From contig NZ_CP023564.1 of assembly GCF_002407065.1 (NCBI RefSeq), positions 3,410,001 through 3,474,000 of the forward strand: a stretch of DNA of 64,000 bases, given 5' to 3'. Below, piece after piece: positions 8,086 to 16,963 of the stretch. The position numbers and the translations under genes are program-made. The DNA comes from Brachybacterium ginsengisoli (GTDB taxonomy: Bacteria > Actinomycetota > Actinomycetes > Actinomycetales > Dermabacteraceae). How positions within the stretch are numbered: position 1 is the stretch's first letter; the number at the start of each line of letters is the position of its first letter. The notes under the pieces were generated by a model. It made no database searches, was not told the DNA's origin, and saw only the letters and a list, made by a program, of their open reading frames with translations.

Positions 8086-9429
8086 TCAGCGCTCCGCGGT
8101 GGGTCGCACGGGGGCGGGGCGCACGGCGAGCATCCGCTCGAGGGCCACCCGCGCGGGCTCGGCGACGTCGGGACCGACGGTGATGCGGTTGCGCACCTCG
8201 CCCTCCACGAGCGACTCGAGCACCCAGGCGAGATATCCGGGATGGATGCGATACATCGTCGAGCAGGGGCACACCACCGGATCCAGGCAGAAGATCGTGT
8301 GCTGGGGATGCTCGGCGGCCAGGCGCTGGACGAGGTTGATCTCGGTGCCGATCGCGAAGGTGGTGGGCTCGGTCGCCGCCTCGATTTCCTTGCGGATGTA
8401 GTCGGTGGACCCGGCCTCGTCGGCCGCATCGACCACGGGCATCGGGCATTCGGGGTGCACGATGACGCGCACGCCGGGGTGCTCGGCGCGGGCGCGGTCG
8501 ATCTGGTCGGTGGTGAAGCGCTTGTGGACCGAGCAGAAGCCGTGCCACAGGATCACCTGCGCGGCCTGCAGGGTCTCCTCGTCGTTGCCGCCGAGGGGCC
8601 GGCGCGGGTTCCACATCGGCATCTGCTCGAGCGGGACGCCCATGGCCTTGGCGGTGTTGCGGCCCAGGTGCTGATCGGGGAAGAACAGCACCCGTCGGCC
8701 GCGCTCGAAGGCCCACTCGAGCACCGCGGAGGCGTTCGAGGAGGTGCACACGATCCCGCCGTGGCGGCCCACGAAACCCTTGATCGCGGCCGAGGAGTTC
8801 ATGTAGGTCACGGGGATCACGGGCGCGAGCCCCTCCCCCTCGGCGCCCACCGCGCCCTGCTCCGCGGTCTCGTCGGCGTAGAGCTCCATCAGCTGCTCCC
8901 ACGCCTCCTCGACCTGGTCGATGTCGGCCATGTCCGCCATCGAGCAGCCGGCGGCGAGGTTCGGGAGGATCACGGCCTGCTCGGGGGTCGAGAGCAGATC
9001 GGCGGTCTCGGCCATGAAGTGCACGCCGCAGAAGATGATCGCCTCGGCCTCGGTGCGGGCCTTCGCGGCGGTGGCGAGCTGGAAGGAGTCGCCCACGTAG
9101 TCGGCGTACTGGATCACCTCGTCGCGCTGGTAGAAGTGCCCGAGCACCACCACGCGGTCGCCGAGCTCCGCCTTCGCGGCGCGGATCCTGCGGTCCAGCT
9201 CCTCGGCGCCCGCCTCGCGGTACTCGGCCGGGATCTCTCCCTGGCGGGGTGCGGCGGCGGGGATCGCGTCGTCCATCGAGGCACCCGGGCCGTAGCCGGG
9301 GTCCCGGGCGTCCACGTCCCACGGGGCGTCCAGCAGGGTGGTCGCGCAGCCGGCGGCGGCGCCGCCCCTGTTCTGGGCGCGCAGGGTGAGGTCGACCGAG
9401 GCCGTGGGGCGGGCGGGAGTGGTGGTCAT
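8086..9429 (-). CDS. nadA: Quinolinate synthase, NadA (long form)
   Basis: 447 residues. This is the [4Fe-4S] enzyme joining iminoaspartate and dihydroxyacetone phosphate to quinolinate. Landmarks are VVLGHFYQRDEV, GDSFQLA, IIFCGVHFMAETA (first cluster cysteine), MNSSAAIKGFVG, CTSSNA (second), HPECPMPVV and LDPVVCPCSTMY near the C-terminus. The ~80-residue N-terminal extension is typical of actinobacterial long forms. ATG 9429 has a GGAGAG-type ribosome site. It starts 29 bp after nrtR and is the first enzyme gene of the operon. Confidence 0.96.
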   Translation of the reverse strand: MTTTPARPTASVDLTLRAQNRGGAAAGCATTLLDAPWDVDARDPGYGPGASMDDAIPAAAPRQGEIPAEYREAGAEELDRRIRAAKAELGDRVVVLGHFYQRDEVIQYADYVGDSFQLATAAKARTEAEAIIFCGVHFMAETADLLSTPEQAVILPNLAAGCSMADMADIDQVEEAWEQLMELYADETAEQGAVGAEGEGLAPVIPVTYMNSSAAIKGFVGRHGGIVCTSSNASAVLEWAFERGRRVLFFPDQHLGRNTAKAMGVPLEQMPMWNPRRPLGGNDEETLQAAQVILWHGFCSVHKRFTTDQIDRARAEHPGVRVIVHPECPMPVVDAADEAGSTDYIRKEIEAATEPTTFAIGTEINLVQRLAAEHPQHTIFCLDPVVCPCSTMYRIHPGYLAWVLESLVEGEVRNRITVGPDVAEPARVALERMLAVRPAPVRPTAER

Positions 9430-9458
9430 GTCGTGCTCTCCGGTGAGGGGTGAGGGGG

Positions 9459-10145
9459 TCACTGACCCGTGAGGGGGCCGTTGTCGGCCAGGTGGATGGA
9501 GCGGTCGTGGCGATAGAGGCGGGCGGGGCGATGGCGGCCGCCGGTGCGATAGGCGTCGGTGGCGACGAGCTGCCCGGAGCCCTCCATCTGGCGGCGGAAG
9601 TTGGCGGGGTCGAGGGTGCGCTGCAGCACCGCCTCGTGGACCCCGCGCAGCTCGGCGAGGGTGAAGGTCTCGCCGAGGAGGGCGGCGGCGATGCGCGAGT
9701 ACTCGACCTTGTTGCGCAGGCGCCACAGCGCGTACTCGACGATCAGCGAGTGGTCGAAGGCCAGCTCGGGGACCTCATCGGCCACGAACCACTGCACGTT
9801 CACGCCCGCGGCGCCGGCGTCGGCCTCCTCGGGGCGCACCAGCGCCCAGTAGACGACCGAGACGGTGCGCTCGGCGGCGTCGGGGGCGCGGTCGGGGCCG
9901 CCGAAGGCGTAGAGCTGCTCGAGGTACTGCGGGGTGAGGCGCGTGGTCTCGCGCAGCGAGCGCCCGGCCGCGGCGGCGAGCCCCTCCTCCGGCGCGAGCG
10001 GTCCGCCCGGCAGCGCCCAGCGCCCGCGATGGGGGTCGCGGATGCGACGCACGAGCGGGATCCACAGGGCCAGACGACGGGTGGTCGGGTGAGGCCGCAG
10101 GGCGAAGATGACCGTCGAGACGGCGAGGGAGATCTGAGCGCTCAT
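9459..10145 (-). CDS. nrtR: NrtR-type Nudix regulator of NAD biosynthesis
   Basis: 228 residues: an N-terminal Nudix-fold domain (WALPGGPLAPEEG near residue 50) joined to a C-terminal winged helix (FTLAELRGVHEAVL, then DPANFRRQME). NrtR proteins sense ADP-ribose and repress NAD genes. In the Nudix box the run after the GG is LAPEEGLAAAAGRSLRETT, keeping the R-L-E-T helix but lacking the usual REXXEE acids. This fits a sensor rather than a hydrolase. The ATG at 10145 is chosen over GTG at 10154 because AGGAGG (10154-10159) lies 8 nt before it and would be swallowed by the longer start. It leads the nadABC-nifS operon and is probably autoregulated. Confidence 0.92.
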   Translation of the reverse strand: MSAQISLAVSTVIFALRPHPTTRRLALWIPLVRRIRDPHRGRWALPGGPLAPEEGLAAAAGRSLRETTRLTPQYLEQLYAFGGPDRAPDAAERTVSVVYWALVRPEEADAGAAGVNVQWFVADEVPELAFDHSLIVEYALWRLRNKVEYSRIAAALLGETFTLAELRGVHEAVLQRTLDPANFRRQMEGSGQLVATDAYRTGGRHRPARLYRHDRSIHLADNGPLTGQ

Positions 10146-10159
10146 CAATGACACCTCCT

Positions 10160-10182
10160 GTTAAAGTCGCGGCGACCTTTAC
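10160..10182. promoter_or_regulatory. NrtR-box-like palindrome upstream of nrtR-nadABC
   Basis: A 23-bp inverted repeat. The left arm is GTTAAAGTCGC and the right arm, read on the other strand, is GTAAAGGTCGC: 9 of 11 positions match around one central base. It abuts the nrtR ribosome site and lies where the core promoter should be. A repressor bound here would block the whole operon. Assignment to NrtR is inferred from position and gene content. Confidence 0.75.
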
Positions 10183-10405
10183 TGTGACGAGGAGATTAGT
10201 TTCACGGTGACCAGAAGGGCACGCCCTTCCCGCAACCCGTGACCGGCGTCACAGGGTCGGTGACTCGAACTCCCCGGGACCCCCGCGCTGTGACCCCGCT
10301 CGCTCCGGCGCCACGCGAGGGAATCCCCGGGCACGCCGCTGCGCTGGGACGATGGCCGCCCTCGCGGTGCATCCCTCCCCCGGAGACCAGCAGGAAGCGC
10401 ACACC

Positions 10406-11713
10406 ATGAGCACCACCACCGCACCTCCGCCCCGCACCGGCGCCCCTCGGCGGGTGGCCTGGGCCTCCATGGTCGGCACCTCGCTGGAGCAGTTCGACTT
10501 CTACCTCTACGCCTACTTCTCGGCGTTCTTCGTGGGCCCGCTGTTCTTCGAGCCGCTCGGCGCCGCCGGCGCGGCCCTCGCCTCCTTCTCGACCATCGCG
10601 GTCTCCTTCGTGATCCGGCCCGTCGGCGCGCTCGTGTTCGGCCACCTCGGGGACCGCCACGGCCGACGCACCACGCTGCTGTGGACCGTGGCGCTGATGG
10701 GCGTGGCCACCGGGCTGATCGGCGTGCTGCCCACCTATGCGCAGGCGGGCTGGCTGGGCGCGATCGCCCTGGTGGTCCTGCGCCTGGTGCAGGGCATCTC
10801 GCTCGGCGGCGAATGGGGCGGATCCGTGCTGCTGGCCACCGAGCACGCGCACCCCGTGAAGAGGGCGTTCTACGCCGCGATCCCGCAGCTCGGCTCGCCG
10901 ATCGGCTCGATCCTGTCGGCGGCGGTGTTCCTCGTACTCACGCTGACCCTCCCCGAACAGGCGATGGCGACCTGGGGCTGGCGGGTGCCGTTCTTCCTCG
11001 CCGTGCCGCTGCTGCTGGTCTCCCTGTACCTGCGCCGCGCCGTCGAGGAGACCCCGGTGTTCGCGTCGATGGCGCGCAGCGGCGAGCGCGACCGTCGGCC
11101 GGTGCTGACCATGCTGCGCACCCGGCCGCTCGCGCTGATCATCGCGATCGGCGCCGCGCAGCTGGGCATCGGCTCCTACGCGCTGATGAACACGTACACG
11201 ATGAACTACGGCGCGACGGTGCTCGGGTTCCCGTACCTGCAGCTGCTGACCGCCGCGACCATCGGCGCCCTGCTCCAGCTGGTGACGGTGCCGGCGTTCG
11301 GGGCGCTGGCCGCCCGCATCGGCTCGGCGCCCGTGGTCGCCCTCGGTGCCTTGGGCACCGCCCTCATCGCGTTCCCGATGTACCACCTGCTGCAGTCCGC
11401 CGGGTTCGCCGCGCTGGTGGCGATGATGGTGATCGGCGGGATCCTGCCCACGATGTCCTGGGCCGCGCTCGGCGGGCTGATGAGCGACCTCTTCCCGGAC
11501 CGGTTCCGGCTCTCCGCGCTGTCGATGGCGTACGCGGTGGCGGCGACCGTGAGCGGCTTCGTGCCGCTGCTGACCTCAGCCTTCGGGACGTGGACCGCCC
11601 AGGCCTGGTGGCATCCGGGCGTGGTGCTCGTGATCCTCTCGGCGGTCACGCTGGTCGCCTCGCTCGCCGCGATCCGCGAGGGTCGACGGCGCGGCGAGCC
11701 GGTCCCCGCCTGA
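10406..11713 (+). CDS. MHS-family MFS transporter (metabolite:H+ symporter)
   Basis: 435 residues with 12 predicted membrane segments. The signature GHLGDRHGRRTTL sits between helices 2 and 3. VVLRLVQGISLGGEWGGSVLL is characteristic of the MHS branch (KgtP, ProP, ShiA, citrate carriers). WGWRVPFFLAVPLLLVSLYLRR and EETPVF follow helix 6, as usual in this family. ATG 10406 with AGGAAG upstream is chosen; the frame extends 18 codons further without a site. The substrate is an organic acid or a compatible solute and cannot be fixed from sequence. It converges with the FAD oxidoreductase; the stop codons are adjacent. Confidence 0.88.
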   Translation: MSTTTAPPPRTGAPRRVAWASMVGTSLEQFDFYLYAYFSAFFVGPLFFEPLGAAGAALASFSTIAVSFVIRPVGALVFGHLGDRHGRRTTLLWTVALMGVATGLIGVLPTYAQAGWLGAIALVVLRLVQGISLGGEWGGSVLLATEHAHPVKRAFYAAIPQLGSPIGSILSAAVFLVLTLTLPEQAMATWGWRVPFFLAVPLLLVSLYLRRAVEETPVFASMARSGERDRRPVLTMLRTRPLALIIAIGAAQLGIGSYALMNTYTMNYGATVLGFPYLQLLTAATIGALLQLVTVPAFGALAARIGSAPVVALGALGTALIAFPMYHLLQSAGFAALVAMMVIGGILPTMSWAALGGLMSDLFPDRFRLSALSMAYAVAATVSGFVPLLTSAFGTWTAQAWWHPGVVLVILSAVTLVASLAAIREGRRRGEPVPA

Positions 11714-12922
11714 TCAGCCGGGCGGGATCTGCCCGCGCAGGTCCGCGGGCGCGAGCTCGCCCTGCTGGGAGGCGGCGATGACCTCCCGGGCGCGGTCCAC
11801 CGCGTCCCAGGTGTTCCACAGCAGCACGCCCTCGACCGCGCCGTCCTCGAGGTAGTGGACGACGGCGGCTGTGTGCTCCTCGTTCCACTCCTCGCGCATC
11901 TCCAGGTGCGCGTCCAGGCGGCCCACGGCCTCGTAGCCGTCGTCGAAGAGGTCGGAGAAGAACAGCGGGGTGTGCTCGTAGGCCTCCTCGGCGCCGGCCA
12001 TGTTCCGGCCCGCGGTGGCCCCCGAGGCCTGGGCATGGTCGACGTGCTCGACATGGCGCAGCCCCAGCAGCGCATCGTCGAACAGGGCGATGTCGCCGGC
12101 GGCGTAGACGTCCGGCGCGCTGGTGCGCAGATACGGGTCCACGACCACGGCGCCGCGCTCGAGGTCGAGCCCGGCGGCCCCGGCGAGGGTCGTGCTCAGC
12201 TCGGCGCCGAGGCCCAGCACGGCGGCATCGGCCCGCAGCTCCTCGCCCGTCTCGGAGCGGAGCACCAGCTCGTCGCCGGTCTCGATGCCGGCCAGGCGGA
12301 AGCCGGGGACGAGGGTGATGCCGTGCCCGGTGTACACCTGCTCCAGGTGCTCGGTGATCGAGACGGGGAACATGTGGTCGAGGATCGCTCGTCCGGAATG
12401 GGCGAGCGTCACCTGGGTGTCCGTGCGGGTGAGCGCGGCGGCGACCTCGGTGCCGATGTATCCGCCGCCCACCACCGCGATCCGGGCGCCGTCGCGGGCG
12501 AGGCCGCGCAGGTGGCGGTAGTCGCCGACGGTGCGCAGGCTCAGCACCCGATCGTCGTGGACGTCCGGGAGATGGCGGGCGGTGGAGCCGGTGGCGAGGA
12601 GCGCCGTGCCGTAGTGGACGACCTGCCCGCGGGCGGTGACCACGGTGTGGGAGCCGGGGCACAGCTCGGTGACCAGCGTGGCCGTGAACAGCACGGCACC
12701 GGTCTCCTCCGCGGTGCGCAGGTCCTGGCTGTCAGGATCGTCGCTCTCCCCGTGCCAGAGATCCTTGGACAGCGCAGGGCGGTAGACGGGGCTGTGCGGA
12801 TCCGCCGAGAGGATCGCGATGCTCGCCTCGGGGGCGGCCTCGTGGAGTGCGCGGGCGGCGGCGTCCGCAGCGACTCCTCCACCGATGATCACGTGGTCGT
12901 AGCGATATCCGAGATCCGTCAT
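11714..12922 (-). CDS. FAD/NAD(P)-dependent oxidoreductase (ferredoxin-reductase-like)
   Basis: 402 residues of the two-dinucleotide-fold class: FAD motif IIGGGVAADAAARAL at the N-terminus, NAD(P)H motif VVGGGYIGTEVAAAL near 150, and the second FAD site VYAAGDIALFDD near 270. The C-terminal domain (VHYLEDGAVEGVLLWNTWD) resembles the reductase domain of ferredoxin/rubredoxin reductases. ATG 12922 has AAGGAG 7 nt upstream and excludes five extra codons. No ferredoxin, rubredoxin or P450 gene is adjacent, so the electron partner is unknown. Confidence 0.85.
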   Translation of the reverse strand: MTDLGYRYDHVIIGGGVAADAAARALHEAAPEASIAILSADPHSPVYRPALSKDLWHGESDDPDSQDLRTAEETGAVLFTATLVTELCPGSHTVVTARGQVVHYGTALLATGSTARHLPDVHDDRVLSLRTVGDYRHLRGLARDGARIAVVGGGYIGTEVAAALTRTDTQVTLAHSGRAILDHMFPVSITEHLEQVYTGHGITLVPGFRLAGIETGDELVLRSETGEELRADAAVLGLGAELSTTLAGAAGLDLERGAVVVDPYLRTSAPDVYAAGDIALFDDALLGLRHVEHVDHAQASGATAGRNMAGAEEAYEHTPLFFSDLFDDGYEAVGRLDAHLEMREEWNEEHTAAVVHYLEDGAVEGVLLWNTWDAVDRAREVIAASQQGELAPADLRGQIPPG

Positions 12923-12986
12923 CACGAGCTCCTTCACCGGGTGAATGGGCTCCCACGGTATTCCTGAGCCCTCGATGCGGCAATGA

Positions 12987-13904
12987 TCAGCCGGGCTCCG
13001 GTGCTTCGAGCTCCGGCGCCTCGGGCCGGTGCACGAAGGTCACCAGCACCACGGAGATCATCATCAGCAGCAGCCAGGCCACGAACTTCGTCAGCGGCAC
13101 CAGGTGCCACTGCGCGGACTGGTGCGGATAGATCCAGGCTCCGGCCCAGGTGCCCACGTTCTCCGCGACCCAGAGGAAGAACGCGACGCCCACGAAGGAG
13201 ACCAGGATCGGCATCCGCCGACGGGGTCCGGTGCGGTGGTTGCGGAAGCTCATCGCGCAGCGCGCGTAGAGCAGCACGACGGCCCCCACCAGCAGCCAGC
13301 GGATGTCCGGCAGGTAGTGGTGGGTGAAGAAGTTCGCGTAGATCGCGGCGGCGACCAGGGCCGTCGCCCAGATCGGCGGGTACCGGGTGAAGCGCAGGTC
13401 GAACAGGCGGAACACCCTCACCATGTACGAGCCGACGGCGGCGTACATGAACCCGCTGTAGAGGGGCACCCCACCGATCCGGAGCAGGCCGTCGACCTCG
13501 TAGGTCCACGAGCCCATGTGGGTCTTGAAGACCTCCATCACGGTGCCGACGACGTGGAACAGCAGGATCACCCACAGCTCCCGGCCGCCCTCGAGGCGGA
13601 GCACCAGCATCAGCACCTGCACCGCGACGGCGGCGAGCACCAGCGCGTCGCTGCGCACCAGCAGGGCGTCGTCGGGATAGATCAGGCGCGAGAGCACCAG
13701 GAGCACGAGCATCGCGGCACCGAAGATGCAGGCCCAGGCCTGCTTGGCCGTGAACACGGCGAACTCCAGGAGCCCGCGGCGCCACGGCCCGGCCTCGTCG
13801 GCGAGCGCCGCCATCCGGCGGTGCGCCCAGGCATCGAGCCGCTCCTCGAGCGGGGTGAAGGCGCGGTCCGGGAGGCTGCCGTTCTGCGCGCCGTCATCAG
13901 TCAT
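12987..13904 (-). CDS. DUF817 family integral membrane protein
   Basis: 305 residues. After a ~50-residue cytoplasmic N-terminus there are about eight hydrophobic segments. Conserved-looking membrane-face motifs are FHVVGTVMEVFKTHMGSW, PLYSGFMYAAVGSY, FFTHHYLPDIRW and WIYPHQSAQWHLVPL. These match the DUF817 (YoaT-like) family, which has no assigned function. The histidine-rich loops suggest a metal or cofactor site, which is inference. ATG 13904 is used; the frame runs 31 codons further through unlikely sequence. Confidence 0.8.
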   Translation of the reverse strand: MTDDGAQNGSLPDRAFTPLEERLDAWAHRRMAALADEAGPWRRGLLEFAVFTAKQAWACIFGAAMLVLLVLSRLIYPDDALLVRSDALVLAAVAVQVLMLVLRLEGGRELWVILLFHVVGTVMEVFKTHMGSWTYEVDGLLRIGGVPLYSGFMYAAVGSYMVRVFRLFDLRFTRYPPIWATALVAAAIYANFFTHHYLPDIRWLLVGAVVLLYARCAMSFRNHRTGPRRRMPILVSFVGVAFFLWVAENVGTWAGAWIYPHQSAQWHLVPLTKFVAWLLLMMISVVLVTFVHRPEAPELEAPEPG

Positions 13905-14046
13905 GGCCTGGACACTATGCACGTCAGAGCGGGTTCCGGCGCAGAGATCGAGCTGGAACTGGAGAGGAGTTGTGCGCGATCTGGGAGCGTCCAGCACGGA
14001 TCGCTCCGCACGGACCGCTCCGCCGGCCTCGGCGACCGCACGGAGC

Positions 14047-15216
14047 TCAGCCCTCGGCGAGGACCTCCTCCGCGGGGCGCGGACGGCGCAGCACGAGCAG
14101 CACCACCACCGCGATCAGGACCACAGCGGTGATCGCGAAGGGCACCGGGATCAGCGGATCGACGAGCACGAGCAGGGCACCCAGCGGCACACCCGTGTTC
14201 ACCCAGCGATCGCCGTGCCGGCGCAGCGCGAGCGCCCAGATGCCCAGCACGAAGACCGCGATCGGGATCGTGTAGGCGAAGGAGACCAGCGTGGGATCCA
14301 GCTCGCTGTCGCCCAGCAGGACGTCGACCTCCGCCGAGATGCCGGCGGAGAACGCCCCGGCGGCGGCGAAGATCAGGTAGTGGCCATAGCCGTAGGTCAG
14401 GCTGCTGCGCAGGGAGCGGATCGCGGTGTGGTGCGGGGGCCAGAAGTAGATCCACCACAGGGCGGCGGTGACGATCAGGGCCAGCAGGGCCAGAGCGATC
14501 AGGGGGCGCAGGTCCTCGGCGTGACCGAACGCGGCGATGATCGCGTTCGCCGAGGCCAGCAGGCTCTCGCCGAGCACGATGAGGGTGAAGCTGCCATAGC
14601 GCTCGGTGATGTGGTGAGGATGCCACGGCGTGCGCACGTCCCGCTCGGCGATCACCGGGACCGAGAGCTCGGCGAGCACGAGGACCACCATCACCACCAC
14701 CCACAGGTCCCGCGGCACCGGGAGGGCCAGCAGCCAGGCCACCTGCACCACGCCGATGCCCACGGCATAGGTCAGCGCGGTGCGCCGCATCCCCTCGGCG
14801 AAGGACGCCCGCACCCACTGCGCCACCATGGCCAGCCGCATCACCACGTACGCGATGATCACCAGGCGGAAGTCGGCGTCCTCGAAGGCCGGACCGATGC
14901 CCGCCGCGAGCACCAGCACCCCGGCCATCTGCACGAAGGTCAGCACCCGGTAGAGCCAGTCATCGGAGTCGAACGAGGTGGCGAACCAGGTGAAGTTCAT
15001 CCACGCCCACCAGATCGCGAAGAAGATCATCAGGTAGCTGCCGATGCCCGCCGCGACGTGGCCCTCGCTCAGCGCATGATGCAGCTGGACGCCCGCCGTC
15101 GAGACCGCGACGACGAACACGAGGTCGAAGAAGAGCTCGAGCGTGGAGGCGGCACGGCCCGACTCCTCGGGGTCGCGAGCGCGCAGAGGCAGGAGGCGGT
15201 CAGGGGCCGTGGTCAT
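14047..15216 (-). CDS. Low temperature requirement protein A (LtrA) family
   Basis: 389 residues, about ten membrane segments. The family hallmark appears at the N-terminus as ASTLELFFDLVFVVAVSTAG. HHITERYGSFTLIVLGESLLA in the middle and YGHYLIFAAAGAFSAG late in the protein are also typical of LtrA. Its biochemical role is unknown; the name comes from cold growth in Listeria. The start is ATG 15216, because TACCGT (15223-15228) sits exactly 6 nt before it, the leaderless pattern seen repeatedly in this window. ATG 15222 is the alternative. Confidence 0.85.
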   Translation of the reverse strand: MTTAPDRLLPLRARDPEESGRAASTLELFFDLVFVVAVSTAGVQLHHALSEGHVAAGIGSYLMIFFAIWWAWMNFTWFATSFDSDDWLYRVLTFVQMAGVLVLAAGIGPAFEDADFRLVIIAYVVMRLAMVAQWVRASFAEGMRRTALTYAVGIGVVQVAWLLALPVPRDLWVVVMVVLVLAELSVPVIAERDVRTPWHPHHITERYGSFTLIVLGESLLASANAIIAAFGHAEDLRPLIALALLALIVTAALWWIYFWPPHHTAIRSLRSSLTYGYGHYLIFAAAGAFSAGISAEVDVLLGDSELDPTLVSFAYTIPIAVFVLGIWALALRRHGDRWVNTGVPLGALLVLVDPLIPVPFAITAVVLIAVVVLLVLRRPRPAEEVLAEG

Positions 15217-15354
15217 GCGCATACGGTAGACGCCTGTCCGGATCGGCGGACGACACAGCCCTGGGGAGCTGGGGCGGGGACGCCGTCGCCCCCTATCCTC
15301 ACCCGAGGGGCCTCGACGCCGACGCCCACGCGCCCTTCTCTCCCCGGAGGCTCC

Positions 15355-16878
15355 ATGTCTGTCCTCGACCGCACCGCGATCATCGCCCCGGTGTCCTTCA
15401 ACCGCTGGCTGATCCCCGCCGCGGCCCTGGCCATCCACCTGTGCATCGGCCAGGTCTATGCGTTCAGCGTCTTCAAGATCCCCTTCCAGAGCCACTTCGG
15501 CGTCGGCGAGGTCGCCGTGGGCTGGATCTTCTCCCTCGCCATCGCGATGCTCGGCATCTCCTCCGCGATCGCCGGCACCTGGGTCGAGCGGGTGGGCCCG
15601 CGGATGGCGATGGTCGCCGCCGGCGGGTTCTGGGTGCTCGGCTTCCTCATCTCCTCGATCGGCATCGCGACCGGTCAGCTGTGGCTGGTCTACCTCGGCT
15701 ACGGGGTGATCGGCGGGATCGGCCTGGGCATCGGCTACATCGCCCCGGTCTCCACCCTCATGAAGTGGTTCCCGGACCGTCCCGGGCTCGCCACGGGCCT
15801 GGCCATCATGGGCTTCGGTGGCGGCGCGCTCATCGCGAGCCCCGCCTCGAACAAGCTGATGGCCCTGTTCGGCGGCGGCCCGGAGCCGGAGAACCTGGTC
15901 GCGGGCCTCACCCCCACCTTCCTCACGCTCGCCGTCTGCTACCTCCTGGCGATCGCGCTGGGCGCCTACGTGATCCGCCTGCCCCATCCCGACTGGGCGC
16001 CGAAGGGGTACGACCCCGCGGCCCAGCCTGTCAAGGCCACGCAGACCACCGGCTCCGTCTCGGCGAAGCAGGCGATCCGCACCCCGCAGTTCTGGCTGCT
16101 GTGGGTCGTGCTGTTCACGAACGTGACCGCCGGCATCGGCATCCTCGAGAACGCCGCGCCGATGGTCTCGGACGGTTTCGGCATCGCCGCCGCCGCGGCC
16201 GCGGGCTTCGTGGGGCTGCTGTCGCTGGCGAACATGGCCGGGCGCTTCGTCTGGTCCACCACCTCGGACTACCTGGGCCGCAAGGTCAACTACGCGCTGT
16301 ACCTGAGCGTCGGCGCAATCCTCTACGTGGTGCTCGCGACCGTGGGCTCGGCCTCGCTCGCCCTGTTCGTGCTCTCCGCGCTCGTGATCATCTCGTTCTA
16401 CGGCGGGGGCTTCGCGACGGTCCCGGCGTACCTCAAGGACCTCTTCGGCGTGTATCAGGTGGGCGCGATCCACGGCCGCCTGCTCACCGCCTGGTCGGCC
16501 GCCGGCATCGCCGGGCCGCTGCTGGTCAACAGCATCGTCGAGTCGCAGACCGCCGCCGGCCACTCCGGCATGGACCTGTACAAGCTCTCGATGTGGCTGA
16601 TGGCGGGCATCCTCGTGATCGGCTTCGTCGCCAACCTGCTGATCCGCAAGGTCAGCGCCTCCCACTTCGAGGACGAGTCCGTGGTCGCGCAGAAGAAGGA
16701 GGCCGACCGCGCCGGCGCCCACGAGGCGATCGACGGCAACGGAGGCGCCGAGGCCCATGCCCAGGCCGGTGCGAGCCACCGCATCGTGGCGATCACCCTC
16801 GCCGTGATCGTCGTCGCGGCGCTCGCCTACGGCCTGATCGAGACCGCCATCCGGGCCGTGGCCCTGTTCACCGCCTGA
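15355..16878 (+). CDS. MFS transporter, oxalate/formate antiporter (OFA) family
   Basis: 507 residues. The N-terminus has 12-TM MFS features of the OFA branch: HLCIGQVYAFSVFKIPF in helix 1, WIFSLAIAMLGISSAI in helix 2, GIGLGIGYIAPVSTLMKWFPDRPGLATG around helix 4, and RTPQFWLLWVVLF at the start of the second half. A charged C-terminal tail (FEDESVVAQKKEADRAGAHE) is followed by one extra hydrophobic helix, so 13 segments are likely. OFA members exchange mono- and dicarboxylates; the substrate here is unknown. TCCCCGGAGG provides the ribosome site. Confidence 0.88.
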   Translation: MSVLDRTAIIAPVSFNRWLIPAAALAIHLCIGQVYAFSVFKIPFQSHFGVGEVAVGWIFSLAIAMLGISSAIAGTWVERVGPRMAMVAAGGFWVLGFLISSIGIATGQLWLVYLGYGVIGGIGLGIGYIAPVSTLMKWFPDRPGLATGLAIMGFGGGALIASPASNKLMALFGGGPEPENLVAGLTPTFLTLAVCYLLAIALGAYVIRLPHPDWAPKGYDPAAQPVKATQTTGSVSAKQAIRTPQFWLLWVVLFTNVTAGIGILENAAPMVSDGFGIAAAAAAGFVGLLSLANMAGRFVWSTTSDYLGRKVNYALYLSVGAILYVVLATVGSASLALFVLSALVIISFYGGGFATVPAYLKDLFGVYQVGAIHGRLLTAWSAAGIAGPLLVNSIVESQTAAGHSGMDLYKLSMWLMAGILVIGFVANLLIRKVSASHFEDESVVAQKKEADRAGAHEAIDGNGGAEAHAQAGASHRIVAITLAVIVVAALAYGLIETAIRAVALFTA

Positions 16879-16963
16879 CCCGTCCGACCCTCCCTCCTGG
16901 TTCTCCACCGGCCCCGCCGCGTGCTTTGATGAGCACGCCCCACCCCACCACCCGGAGGTCACC

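Noticed and set aside
13726-15354. Long plus-strand extension before the OFA transporter
   Set aside because: Low-complexity sequence antisense to LtrA and DUF817. The transporter has its own ribosome site at 15355.
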